This document shows positions 44,546 to 54,046 of a stretch of DNA of 64,000 nucleotides, one piece after another. This DNA is from Magnetococcales bacterium (GTDB lineage: Bacteria > Pseudomonadota > Magnetococcia > Magnetococcales > JADGCH01). How positions within the stretch are numbered: the stretch's first letter is position 1; every line of letters begins with the position of its first letter. A program made the translations under genes and the position numbers. The DNA lies in assembly GCA_015229115.1 (NCBI GenBank), contig JADGCH010000003.1:40189-104188 (forward strand), in the 5' to 3' direction. Under the pieces are notes generated by a model. It worked only from the letters and a program-made list of their open reading frames with translations. It did no database searches and had not been told where the DNA came from.

Positions 44546-45067
44546 ATGAATAGCCGTCGATTGTGGCTTGGGGCCTTGTTTCTGATAGGGGTGTTGTGGG
44601 GTGGCTGTCTGGAGGTCATGGCTGCCGACAGTGCTGCCAAGGACCCCATGCAGTTGCTCGAGTCCCTGGAGAGACGTCGTGTCGAGCTGGACGAACGTAA
44701 CAAGGTACTGGATCGACGCGAACAGGAATTGCAGCAGCTTGAGGGACGGCTTAACAAAAGGGTTGAGGCGTTACAGTCGCTGCGTGAACTGATCCAGAAG
44801 GATATGAGCGATGAGAAGAATGTTGATGATGGCAACATCAAGCGGCTGGCAAAGATTTTTTCCAGCATGAAGCCACAGGAAGCCGCCCAGAGGTTGATGG
44901 CCCTTGAGCATAAAATGGCGGTAAGGGTTTTGAAGGCCATGCGTGAAAAGTCGGCCGCCAAGGTATTGGGAAAAATGGATGCCCAGCAGGCCACGACACT
45001 CTCCGAGGATGTCGGGCTCTCCTTGGCCGAACGACGCCGGCGGCAGGAGTCCGATGGCAAGATGTAG
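44546..45067 (+). CDS. MotE-like flagellar protein (MgtE N-terminal-like helical domain)
   Basis: Signal peptide, coiled coil, KIFSSMKPQEAAQRLMALEHKMAVRVLKAMREKSAAKVLGKMD. Confidence 0.75.
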   Translation: MNSRRLWLGALFLIGVLWGGCLEVMAADSAAKDPMQLLESLERRRVELDERNKVLDRREQELQQLEGRLNKRVEALQSLRELIQKDMSDEKNVDDGNIKRLAKIFSSMKPQEAAQRLMALEHKMAVRVLKAMREKSAAKVLGKMDAQQATTLSEDVGLSLAERRRRQESDGKM

Positions 45068-45263
45068 CACGGCCTCGGCTCGCTGTGTCGGATCATTACG
45101 GCGCTTCTTGACTCATTTTTGCTGGTGTGAACGCTAATTTTTTGGCAAAGTCGCGCTCCAGTTTGGACGATCTATAGATCAAAGGAGAGGATCTTCATCA
45201 GATCGATCCAGACAAAAAAGAACACGATCAGATTATGATCAATATTGGAAAGGGGGGCGCAAA

Positions 45264-45548
45264 ATGGTGGACTCTGTCTATGCAATGGCAGCTTCCATTC
45301 GCTACAATGCAATGACGGCTGTTGGTCACTCAACCAAAACGAGAAAAAGCGGTACACCGGTGTCAGATCAGGACGAACCGGCCAATCCGTGGGAAAACGC
45401 TTTCACCCTTGATTTGCCGGAGGCTGTCGGACAGGCCATCCGACAGCTGGTCGATCATACGTTGGCCAGTTTACCACCCAACACCAACCAGAATCAGTCA
45501 GCGTCTATGGCAGGGTTAGGGCAGCGCAAACTGGAACTATATGCATGA
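45264..45548 (+). CDS. Hypothetical protein
   Basis: 94-codon ORF between the MotE-like gene and ihfA; no family recognised. Confidence 0.45.
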   Translation: MVDSVYAMAASIRYNAMTAVGHSTKTRKSGTPVSDQDEPANPWENAFTLDLPEAVGQAIRQLVDHTLASLPPNTNQNQSASMAGLGQRKLELYA

Positions 45549-45606
45549 AGCAGTGGAACGGTTTGAGTGAAGTGACGGTTGTGGGGGAGTAGAGCCTCCA
45601 TGCTAT

Positions 45607-45660
45607 CACTTCACAAAACCGGCACTTCACAAAACCGGCACTTCACAAAACCGGCACTTC
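45607..45660. repeat. 16-bp tandem repeat (cacttcacaaaaccgg x3 plus partial)
   Basis: Units at 45607, 45623, 45639, then partial cacttc. Confidence 0.97.
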
Positions 45661-45973
45661 ATGAGGCAGACTGCTGCTCCGCTGTTGTTCCCTGGTGGTG
45701 GGGATCGATTCTGGTCCGCAGGATATGGCTGGGGTGGAAAGAGATTACTTCGCGCTGGGAGATGGTCACCTCTTCCATGGTCCTTGGGTTACGTCCAACC
45801 CGTGAGGACTTCTGCCGTGTGGTGAAGTTGCCGAATCCGGCCAGTTTGACCTCTTCTCCCCGTTCCAGTTGCTCACGAATAATCTCGAAAAAAGTCTCGA
45901 CGATCTGCATGGCGTTCTTTTTCGGCAAGCCACTTTTTCTATGCAACACTTCGACGATGTCCAACTTGGTCAT
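45659..45973 (-). CDS. ihfA: Integration host factor alpha subunit
   Basis: MTKLDIVEVLHRKSGLPKKNA...KLAGFGNFTTRQKSSRVGRNPRT; start corrected from ORF track. Confidence 0.93.
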   Translation of the reverse strand: MTKLDIVEVLHRKSGLPKKNAMQIVETFFEIIREQLERGEEVKLAGFGNFTTRQKSSRVGRNPRTMEEVTISQREVISFHPSHILRTRIDPHHQGTTAEQQSAS

Positions 45974-45992
45974 GACAAGCTCCTTGCCAAAG

Positions 45993-46448
45993 TTAAAAAT
46001 AGTTGATCGTATTGATATAGAGGATAATCTGCCAGATCTGTTTGCTGTCCAGCACCTCCTTGAAAGGCGGCATGGGCGAACCAATCGGCTCTCCTCCTTC
46101 GGCAATGGTCCAGTACAGGTAGCCATTCCGGTCTGATGGGAAAACATGCTGCGCCGCCCTGATCAGCTCGGCTGGCTCCATGGTGAGCTGATCTCCGTCC
46201 AATCCCTTACCCACACCACCGAAGCCGTGACATCGGGTACAGTGTTGATCAAACAGACGCTGCCCGATGGTCTGTTGTTCCTGATCTGCTGTCAGGGGAT
46301 TGTACCTACCTAGGTAATCGGCTGGTGGCTGTTTCTGAAAATGACGCAAACGTGGCGAACCAGACTGTTCTGCCGCCGTAACTGTTGCTATACTGGCCAG
46401 GAGCAGCAGCAGGACGATGGGGATGGCTGAGAGATATTTGATCGTCAT
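45993..46448 (-). CDS. Monoheme c-type cytochrome
   Basis: Signal peptide and CTRCH motif, distal Met candidate GSPMPPF. Confidence 0.85.
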   Translation of the reverse strand: MTIKYLSAIPIVLLLLLASIATVTAAEQSGSPRLRHFQKQPPADYLGRYNPLTADQEQQTIGQRLFDQHCTRCHGFGGVGKGLDGDQLTMEPAELIRAAQHVFPSDRNGYLYWTIAEGGEPIGSPMPPFKEVLDSKQIWQIILYINTINYF

Positions 46449-46543
46449 AGGGATTCTTTATAAAAAATGGTTCAGATGTTATTGATATATTAAACGTACA
46501 AGCGGGTCATGTCAATCCGTCTCTGTTACTTGTTGGAGAAAAA

Positions 46544-47842
46544 TTGTTGAAAGAAAGTTATGGTAGTCGTTCTGAGGTGTTATTTGATCGGGCGCAACAA
46601 ATCATTCCTGGTGGGGTCAACAGTCCGGTAAGGGCTTTCAAAGCCGTTGGTGGGATACCGCCGTTTATAGCCGAGGCTTCGGGAGCTTGGCTGGTGGATG
46701 CGGATGGTCGGCGCTACATCGATTATGTCGCCTCATGGGGGCCGATGATTGCTGGTCATGCCCACCCACAGGTGGTGGCAGCGATTGCACGGGCGGCAGA
46801 ACGAGGAACTTCGTTTGGGGCTCCAACAGAGGCGGAAGTGGTTCTGGCTGAACGGATTGTCGAGCTGTTGCCTTCCATCGAAATGGTGCGATTGGTCAAT
46901 TCCGGCACCGAAGCCACCATGAGTGCCTTGCGTTTGGCCCGTGCCGCTACCAGAAGGGCACTGATTGTCAAGTTCAGGGGCTGTTATCATGGTCATGGCG
47001 ATAGTTTGCTGGTGGAGGCCGGATCGGGTGCAGCCACTCTGGGTGTCCCTTCTTCGCCAGGGGTAACAGCGGCAACGGCCCAGGATACGCTGACGTTGCC
47101 CTATAATGATCTGGCAGCGGTCCAGCAACTATTCGACCAGAGGCCAGGCCAGGTTGCGGCCATTATCGTTGAACCGGTGGCGGGCAATATGGGTTGTGTC
47201 TTGCCACAGCCAGGCTTTTTGTCCGGCCTAAGACAGCTCTGTAGCCAGGATGGCGCCCTGCTGATTTTTGATGAGGTCATGACCGGCTTCCGTGTTGCCC
47301 TGACAGGGGCGCAAGGGCTGTACGGTATTACCCCCGATCTGACCACACTGGGCAAGGTGATTGGTGGTGGGTTACCCATGGCAGCCTATGGGGGTCGACG
47401 TGACCTGATGCAGCAGATGGCACCGGTTGGGCCGGTTTATCAGGCTGGGACCCTGTCCGGTAATCCTCTGGCGACCGCTGCTGGTTTGGCCATGCTGGAT
47501 ATTATTACGGCAACGGGCTTTTTCGACCGGTTGACAGCCACCACACGCCAGTTGGTCGATGGTATCGGCGCGGTACTGCGGCAACACGGTATTGCCCACG
47601 TCGCCTACAGCGAGGGCTCCATGTTCGGATTGTTTTTCACCGATCGTGCAGCGGTGACCAACATGGACGAGGCGGCCGCCTGTGATGGCGAGCGGTTCAA
47701 TCGCTGGTTTCACGCTATGCTGGAACAGGGGATCTACTTGGCACCGAGCCGTTTCGAGGCCGGCTTTGTCTCATCCTGTCACGACGCTGCCATCATCGAG
47801 ACGACGATCGCAGCAGCGGGACAGGCGGCAAAGCGGTTATAG
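46544..47842 (+). CDS. hemL: Glutamate-1-semialdehyde 2,1-aminomutase
   Basis: [33 protein letters not shown]. Confidence 0.95.
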   Translation: MLKESYGSRSEVLFDRAQQIIPGGVNSPVRAFKAVGGIPPFIAEASGAWLVDADGRRYIDYVASWGPMIAGHAHPQVVAAIARAAERGTSFGAPTEAEVVLAERIVELLPSIEMVRLVNSGTEATMSALRLARAATRRALIVKFRGCYHGHGDSLLVEAGSGAATLGVPSSPGVTAATAQDTLTLPYNDLAAVQQLFDQRPGQVAAIIVEPVAGNMGCVLPQPGFLSGLRQLCSQDGALLIFDEVMTGFRVALTGAQGLYGITPDLTTLGKVIGGGLPMAAYGGRRDLMQQMAPVGPVYQAGTLSGNPLATAAGLAMLDIITATGFFDRLTATTRQLVDGIGAVLRQHGIAHVAYSEGSMFGLFFTDRAAVTNMDEAAACDGERFNRWFHAMLEQGIYLAPSRFEAGFVSSCHDAAIIETTIAAAGQAAKRL

Positions 47843-47888
47843 GGCGGCAAAGCGGTTATAACAAGGGCAAACTTCTAACGGAGACGGC

Positions 47889-48479
47889 CTAGTGAATACT
47901 GGGTCGTTGCTGTTCAATCTGGTGAATGGCCTCATCCACCATCTGGCTGGCATCTGCTGCCGTTACGCTCCTGGCTAGCAGCTTCTCGGTGGCCAATAGG
48001 GCAATATCGACAGCATGCCGGGAAATCTCCTGCATGGCAGCGCGCTTGCCCTGCTCGATTTCTTCCATGACAGCGGCCTTTTTCTGGCTGCCCTCTTCCT
48101 CAATAGCCTTGATGGCGCTGTCACGGTAGAGGATGGCCTCTCGCCTGGCTTCATCCATGATCTGGGCAGCCGACTCCCTGGCCGAACTGATGAGCTGACG
48201 ATACTCCGCCAAAGCCTTATCAGCATCGGTGCGACTCTTTTTAGCGCTGTCGATCTCCTCCTGAATGGCTTTGCCGCGTGCGTCGAGAATGGTGCGAATA
48301 GCCGGAATGACGTACTTGTTCAGCAGCGCGACCAGGATCAGAAAAGAGACGATACTCCAGAACGTCTGTGAACTGAAGGTACTGGTGTCAAACTGTGGCA
48401 GACCGGATGAGGCTGGATGATCGGCTCCACCACCGGCAGCTGCCGCCTGGGCAATCGGAATGAGTAAAGCCTCAAGCAT
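47889..48479 (-). CDS. atpF: ATP synthase Fo subunit b
   Basis: Single N-terminal TM and long charged helix; start at MLEALLIPIAQAA; adjacent to atpE. Confidence 0.88.
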   Translation of the reverse strand: MLEALLIPIAQAAAAGGGADHPASSGLPQFDTSTFSSQTFWSIVSFLILVALLNKYVIPAIRTILDARGKAIQEEIDSAKKSRTDADKALAEYRQLISSARESAAQIMDEARREAILYRDSAIKAIEEEGSQKKAAVMEEIEQGKRAAMQEISRHAVDIALLATEKLLARSVTAADASQMVDEAIHQIEQQRPSIH

Positions 48480-48486
48480 GGCGTGG

Positions 48487-48714
48487 TCAGCCTTTTCCCA
48501 TGATGATGAACGCGATGACAAGGCCATACAAGGCAATGGCTTCAACGAAGGCAGCACCGATCCAGAGATATTTTGACACCTGCGATTCAGCACCGGGCTG
48601 CCGGGCGATGGCTTCGATGGTTTTACCAAACACGACACCGAGGCCAACACCGGAACCGGCAAAACCGGCTGCCGCCAGTCCCATACCAATCAGGGATGCA
48701 GAAAGACTTTCCAT
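48487..48714 (-). CDS. atpE: ATP synthase Fo subunit c
   Basis: Glycine-rich TM hairpin, ARQPGAES loop, FVEAIALYGLVIAF. Confidence 0.96.
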   Translation of the reverse strand: MESLSASLIGMGLAAAGFAGSGVGLGVVFGKTIEAIARQPGAESQVSKYLWIGAAFVEAIALYGLVIAFIIMGKG

Positions 48715-48750
48715 AACAATTCCTCCAGTTACTTGAGAAGTGAGAAACGA

Positions 48751-49542
48751 TCAGTGCATGTGCAGCGCGTCGTTGAGGTATACACAGGTCAAAATAGTGA
48801 AAATATAGGCCTGAATCAGCCCGATAAAAATCTCGACACCGGTAAAAATAACGGTAAAACCAAAGGGCAACCAAGCGCCAAACCACGGTAAGGTTGCCGT
48901 GAAGAAAAACAGCACCGCCAGCAGCGTGTGTCCGGCGGTCATATTGGCAAACAGACGCACCGACAGCGAAACCGGACGCGCCAGGTAGGAGATCAGCTCA
49001 ATAGGCACCATCAGGGGCAACAGGGCTACCGGCAGGCCAGACGGTACGAAGAAATGGAGAAAATGGGCCCCGTGGCGATAAAAACCCAGCAACGTTGAAA
49101 AAATGAAAACACCCATGGCAAAGGTGCCCGTCACAATGATCTGCGAAGTGGCCGTAAACGAACCGGGAATCAGGCCCGTCAGATTGCAGGACAGTATGGT
49201 GAAAAAGAGAGTAAAAATATAGGGGAAGAACTTCTTGCCCTCACTGCCGATGGTTTCGGAGACGATATCATCGATAAACTGGAAGGCCGTTTCTGCCAGG
49301 CTTTGGGCTCGTCCTGGTATGAGGGTTGGCTGGCGCATGGCGAAACGGAAACCAAAAAAAGCAATGGCCATGGCGATCCACATCCACAGTACCGAATTGG
49401 AGATGGAAAGATCGATGCCAAACAGGGAGATTGGTATGATCTTGACGACCTGGAAATGGTGTAACGGGTCCATCTTAGGAGCTGCAGAGGCCGCTGCATG
49501 GAGGGCTGTCGTGGTGGTTGCCGTGGCAGTTAGGGCAAACAT
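48751..49542 (-). CDS. atpB: ATP synthase Fo subunit a
   Basis: ARPVSLSVRLFANMTAGH, GLIQAYIFTILTCVYLNDA. Confidence 0.96.
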   Translation of the reverse strand: MFALTATATTTTALHAAASAAPKMDPLHHFQVVKIIPISLFGIDLSISNSVLWMWIAMAIAFFGFRFAMRQPTLIPGRAQSLAETAFQFIDDIVSETIGSEGKKFFPYIFTLFFTILSCNLTGLIPGSFTATSQIIVTGTFAMGVFIFSTLLGFYRHGAHFLHFFVPSGLPVALLPLMVPIELISYLARPVSLSVRLFANMTAGHTLLAVLFFFTATLPWFGAWLPFGFTVIFTGVEIFIGLIQAYIFTILTCVYLNDALHMH

Positions 49543-49593
49543 GATGGCTCTATTCTCCCGCTGGTAATCGGTTCATGATTGGCTTGGTTGTGG

Positions 49594-49794
49594 TCAACCG
49601 GACAATGCGGACGCGGTACGGTACATATTGCGAAAACCAGCCGCAATACCAAACAGGGAAAACAGGGCCATCATCCATGGTTGGGTACCGAAGAAGTGAT
49701 CCAGCGCGTAACCCATGGCCGCACCAATGAGCAGGGCAGCCACCATTTCGGTTCCCAAACGCAGCGCCAGACTCATGCCGGTGTGAGGCTTCAT
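49594..49794 (-). CDS. AtpI/AtpZ-like ATP synthase accessory protein
   Basis: Two-TM protein upstream of atpB: GMSLALRLGTEMVAALLIGAAMGYALDHFFGTQPW. Confidence 0.8.
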   Translation of the reverse strand: MKPHTGMSLALRLGTEMVAALLIGAAMGYALDHFFGTQPWMMALFSLFGIAAGFRNMYRTASALSG

Positions 49795-49877
49795 GGTCAA
49801 AATGTTGTATTCCCGTTGATCCGTGACCCTGTGCACTATTTAGCCGAAACGGGGAGTCTCTGTCAACACCCAACCCA

Positions 49878-51365
49878 CTATTTTTTGATTTGTAAATTGA
49901 GCATATGGATTTTCTTGCGCAATGTGTTGCGATTGATACCCAGCAGATTGGCGGCACGGAACTGGTTGCCACCCGTTTCACGCAACACCCGGGTCAGGAT
50001 GGCACGGTCCACTTGTTGCAGAATCTGGTCATAAAGCCCCTGTCCAGCATCCAGATAGAGGTCGACCAGCTGTTGAATGGCCTGCTCAATGGCTCGCTGT
50101 GGTGCTGTGGGGGGACTGGCATAGTTGGCCTGTTCCGCACCGTTGGGCGTTGTCGGAACCGGTTGAGCTACCACCGGTTCCGTATGGCTGGCGCTGCAAC
50201 CCGATTCTGCCAGTGGGATAGCCTCTTCTTCGATCAGTTCATCCGGAACCAGTACGGTCAGTCGGTGGATGAGATTCTCAAGTTCACGGACGTTACCGGG
50301 CCAATCGTAGCGCATCAGACGATCGAGACCGGCCTGGGTCAGCCGTTTGGTTGGCAACGATAAGGCTTGGGCCGATTTGTCAAGAAAATAGTCAGCCAAT
50401 AAGGGGATATCCTCGCGTCGGTAACGCAACGATGGCACGGTTACCGGGATGACATTGAGACGGTAGAACAGATCCTCGCGAAACCGGCCTTCCACGATCG
50501 CCTTGCGCAGATCCTGATGGGTCGCGGTGATGATGCGCACATCGCTGTGAAGGGTCTGGGTCCCGCCAACACGCGTGTAGGTACCATCCTGCAGCACACG
50601 CAGCAGCCTCGTTTGTGCCTCAATGGGCATGTCCCCGATTTCGTCCAGGAACAGGGTGCCGTTGCGGGCCTGTTCGAAATGGCCCGGACGTCGGGCGATG
50701 GCTCCGGTAAAGGCGCCTTTTTCATGGCCAAACAGCTCACTTTCGATCAGGTTGCGCGGCAGGGCAGCCATATTGAGGGCAATGAAAGGCCCCTGCTTTC
50801 TGGGACTGTTGGCATGGATGGCATGGGCTACCAGTTCTTTGCCGGTACCCGACTCACCATGGATCAGGACCGTCACTTCCGAGTTGGAGAGGCGCCCGAT
50901 GGTACGGAACAGCTCCTGCATGGCACGCGAGCAGCCAATGATGCCACCGAAGCGCTCCATAGCTGCCGTGGCTGACGGTCTGTGGCTGACCGTGCTGACA
51001 GACTCCAGGGCACGATGGACCAGATCGACCAGATCGTTGATGTCAAACGGTTTGGGCAGGTATTCGAAGGCGCCGCGTTCAAAGCTCTGCACCGCATGAC
51101 GCAGGGTGCTCTGAGCGGTCATGACAATGACCGGCAGGAGCGGATGGCGTGCCTTAATGGTCTGCAGCAGATCGAGACCAGAACCGGACGGCATGACAAT
51201 ATCGGTAATCACCAGATCGGCTGGCTGCTGATCGAGATGGAGCAGCAACTGATGGCTGGAAGCAAAGCAGAAGGCGCGGAAACCAGCGCGGGCCAGGGCA
51301 CGTTCGAGCACCAGTCGCATGGTCTGGTCGTCATCAGCGACCAGGATTGTTCGGGTATGGGCCAT
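49878..51365 (-). CDS. ntrC: NtrC-family sigma-54-dependent response regulator
   Basis: Receiver domain, GESGTGKE, GAFTGA, Fis-type HTH; downstream of ntrB and dusB. Confidence 0.93.
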   Translation of the reverse strand: MAHTRTILVADDDQTMRLVLERALARAGFRAFCFASSHQLLLHLDQQPADLVITDIVMPSGSGLDLLQTIKARHPLLPVIVMTAQSTLRHAVQSFERGAFEYLPKPFDINDLVDLVHRALESVSTVSHRPSATAAMERFGGIIGCSRAMQELFRTIGRLSNSEVTVLIHGESGTGKELVAHAIHANSPRKQGPFIALNMAALPRNLIESELFGHEKGAFTGAIARRPGHFEQARNGTLFLDEIGDMPIEAQTRLLRVLQDGTYTRVGGTQTLHSDVRIITATHQDLRKAIVEGRFREDLFYRLNVIPVTVPSLRYRREDIPLLADYFLDKSAQALSLPTKRLTQAGLDRLMRYDWPGNVRELENLIHRLTVLVPDELIEEEAIPLAESGCSASHTEPVVAQPVPTTPNGAEQANYASPPTAPQRAIEQAIQQLVDLYLDAGQGLYDQILQQVDRAILTRVLRETGGNQFRAANLLGINRNTLRKKIHMLNLQIKK

Positions 51366-51391
51366 GATCTCTTACCTTGAGCTGTGACAGA

Positions 51392-52441
51392 CTAGCCGTT
51401 CGAGATAGGCAGCAGAACGCGGAAAACCGTCGCTCCTGGACAACTATCCAATTCGATCCAGCCATTGTGCTGCTGGACAATCTTTTGCGCAATGGCCAGA
51501 CCAAGGCCGGTGCCCTTTTCCTTGCTGGTCACAAAGGGTAAAAAAATCTGCTGCTGCATGGTATCGCTGATGCCGGGGCCGTTATCGCTGATGGCCACCA
51601 GCAGGTGCTGGTAGCGGCGGCCCTGGCCACTGAGACAGCTGTTGTGGTGGGCAATGCGGGTCTGGATAGTCACGCTGCCCTCTTCTCCGGCTGCCTCCAG
51701 GCCATTGTGCAGCAGATTGAGAAACAGCTGGATCAGCTGATCCCGGTCGCCACGGATCGATGGCAGGGAGGGATCATAATCACGTCGCGGTTCTGGTCTG
51801 GCCACAGCGCGGATGCGCAGTACGTGGTCGAGGATTTCATGGATGTTCAGTTCACCGGTAACCATCGGTTTCTGATCGGCCAGTCCCAACAGACGGTCGA
51901 GCAGGCCAGCAATGCGATCCACTTCGGTGCGGATCAGGGTGGTATAATCGGATACCCCGTCACCCGCTTCCAGTTCCAGCAACTGGGCTATACCACGGAT
52001 GCCTGCCAGCGGATTTTTCACCTCGTGGGCCACCGCCAGCGCCATGTTGCCAAAGCAGTCGAGGGTTTCGTTGAGCTGCGAGCCCTGTGCCAGTCGTTCG
52101 GTATGACCCAGCTCGTCGATCTCGAGCAAGATGCCCATCAGTTGTCCCAGCTCGTCGCGCAGGGGCGAGGCCGTCAGGGAAACCGGCATGCTGCGATTCG
52201 GAGCTGGATTGATACGGGTGGAGCGGGCCCGGAACGGCATGGCATGTCGTTGGGCCTGTTCAACCAGCTCAATGGCAACCGGATAGCCGGGTAGGATACG
52301 ATGCAGAGGCAATCCAGCCAAGTGCCTCCCGGGCTTACCCAACAGCCGCTCCGCAGCGCTATTTATCTGGTGAACGCAGCCATGCTGGTTCAGGACGATG
52401 ATGCCGGTTGCCATCTGGTCCAGAATCTGGTCGGCCGTCAT
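51392..52441 (-). CDS. ntrB: NtrB-like PAS histidine kinase
   Basis: VAHEVKNPLAGIRGIAQLLE H-box, DNGPGI, GTGLGLAI. Confidence 0.9.
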   Translation of the reverse strand: MTADQILDQMATGIIVLNQHGCVHQINSAAERLLGKPGRHLAGLPLHRILPGYPVAIELVEQAQRHAMPFRARSTRINPAPNRSMPVSLTASPLRDELGQLMGILLEIDELGHTERLAQGSQLNETLDCFGNMALAVAHEVKNPLAGIRGIAQLLELEAGDGVSDYTTLIRTEVDRIAGLLDRLLGLADQKPMVTGELNIHEILDHVLRIRAVARPEPRRDYDPSLPSIRGDRDQLIQLFLNLLHNGLEAAGEEGSVTIQTRIAHHNSCLSGQGRRYQHLLVAISDNGPGISDTMQQQIFLPFVTSKEKGTGLGLAIAQKIVQQHNGWIELDSCPGATVFRVLLPISNG

Positions 52442-53430
52442 GGCTGCTGTTCTAGCAGAGGTTGAAAAAAGCGTTCGATCAGGGCGCGGAGATGGGCCAT
52501 GTCCTGGCTCTGGTTCACCTGTTCGCGCAACAAGGCACTGTCCGGCAATCCACGGGTATACCAGCAGAGCTGCTTACGCGCCAGCAAATGCGCTGTTCGG
52601 GCCGGGTGAAATGTTTCCATATCTTGCAAATGGTTGCTAATGACCTGGTAGCGGTCAGCCACCGAGGGCGGATCGGCGCTACGACCATGAAACAGCGCCT
52701 GGCTCATCTGGTGGAACAGCCACGGGTTGCCCAGTGTCGCCCGTCCGATCATGACACCATCGACACCACTGGTTGCCAAGGCTATTGCGGCGTCGGTTGC
52801 CGTGCGGATGTCGCCATTACCGATCACCGGAATGGATAACTGCTGTTTGACCCGGGCAATATAGTCCCAGTCGGCGCGTCCCTGATAGAGCTGGGCACGG
52901 GTGCGACCATGAATGGCCACCCAGCGGATACCACTCTCCTGGGCGATACGGGCGATCTGGCAGCCATTGCGATTCTGATCGTCCCATCCGGTGCGTATTT
53001 TGACCGTCACGGGTACCGGAACAGCCTTGACCACGGCCGACATGATAGCGGCCGCCAGCGATTCGTTGCGCATCAGTACCGCACCCGAACCACTCCTGAC
53101 CGCTTTTTTGACCGGACATCCCATGTTGATATCGATGATATCAGCGCCCCTATCAACGTTGATGCGGGCCGCTTCTGCCATCACCTGCGGGTCATCACCG
53201 GCAATCTGTACCATCAGTGGATATTCGTCACTGCAGCGTCGGGCAATCTGTCGACTGCGGAAGGTATGGCGTATCATCGACTGTGAGGCAATCATTTCCG
53301 ATACCGCAACGTCGGCACCCAGCAGGCGTGCTTGGTGGCGGCAGGGCGCATCGGTGATGCCAGCCATCGGTGCCAGGATCAGCAGCGGTCGATTCAGGGC
53401 TAGCAGGGATTCAATCGGATCCTGTGCCAT
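52438..53430 (-). CDS. dusB: tRNA-dihydrouridine synthase
   Basis: APMAGITDAPCR, DINMGCPVKKAVRSGSGA, IGRATLGNPWLF; start at MAQDPIESL. Confidence 0.93.
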   Translation of the reverse strand: MAQDPIESLLALNRPLLILAPMAGITDAPCRHQARLLGADVAVSEMIASQSMIRHTFRSRQIARRCSDEYPLMVQIAGDDPQVMAEAARINVDRGADIIDINMGCPVKKAVRSGSGAVLMRNESLAAAIMSAVVKAVPVPVTVKIRTGWDDQNRNGCQIARIAQESGIRWVAIHGRTRAQLYQGRADWDYIARVKQQLSIPVIGNGDIRTATDAAIALATSGVDGVMIGRATLGNPWLFHQMSQALFHGRSADPPSVADRYQVISNHLQDMETFHPARTAHLLARKQLCWYTRGLPDSALLREQVNQSQDMAHLRALIERFFQPLLEQQP

Positions 53431-54046
53431 CCCCCTCCCCTGCCAGTATTCGGTGCAGCATCTGACGCAGTTCGGGCATACCGGTCCCATTCAGGGATGA
53501 AACCGCCAACGGCGCTGCGATAGCCAGATAGCCTGGCTGCTGCAGCTGCCCTGTCAGCCTGGTCAAAGCCTGACGTCTGTCGTTGGAGCCAAGTTGGTCG
53601 GACTTGGTGGCTACCGGTAAAAACGGGATGCCATGCTGACCCAGGTAGTTCAGCATTTGCTGATCAATGTCGGTTACGCCTCGGCGCAGGTCAAACAGCA
53701 GGATCACAGCCCGCAACTGCCGCCTCTGGCTCAGGTAGTGGCCAATCCCCCTTTCCCAGACGGCCCGCTGGCGCTGGTCGATACGGGCAAAACCATAGCC
53801 CGGCAGATCGACAAAATACCAACGTTGCCAGACGTGGAAGAACAGCACATCACGGGTACAGCCCGGTCTCTTGCTCACGCGTGCCAAATGACGCTGGTTG
53901 ACCAGCCGGTTCAGCAGCGACGACTTACCGCAGTTGGAACGTCCAACGAAGGCAATCTCCGGTAGCTGGTCAACCGGAAATTGTGCCGCTGTTGCTCCAA
54001 CCGCAGCCAGTCGAGCTGGCCAGCCTTCGATTAGGGTTGGACTCAT
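53411..54046 (-). CDS. engB: Ribosome biogenesis GTPase EngB/YsxC
   Basis: EIAFVGRSNCGKSSLLN, DLPGYGFA, TKSDQL. Confidence 0.93.
   Translation of the reverse strand: MSPTLIEGWPARLAAVGATAAQFPVDQLPEIAFVGRSNCGKSSLLNRLVNQRHLARVSKRPGCTRDVLFFHVWQRWYFVDLPGYGFARIDQRQRAVWERGIGHYLSQRRQLRAVILLFDLRRGVTDIDQQMLNYLGQHGIPFLPVATKSDQLGSNDRRQALTRLTGQLQQPGYLAIAAPLAVSSLNGTGMPELRQMLHRILAGEGDGTGSD

Noticed and set aside
47889-48689. 266-aa ORF including extra N-terminal residues for atpF
   Set aside because: The N-terminal part overlaps atpE antisense-free coding in another frame; subunit b starts plausibly at 48479 (MLEALLIPIAQAA).
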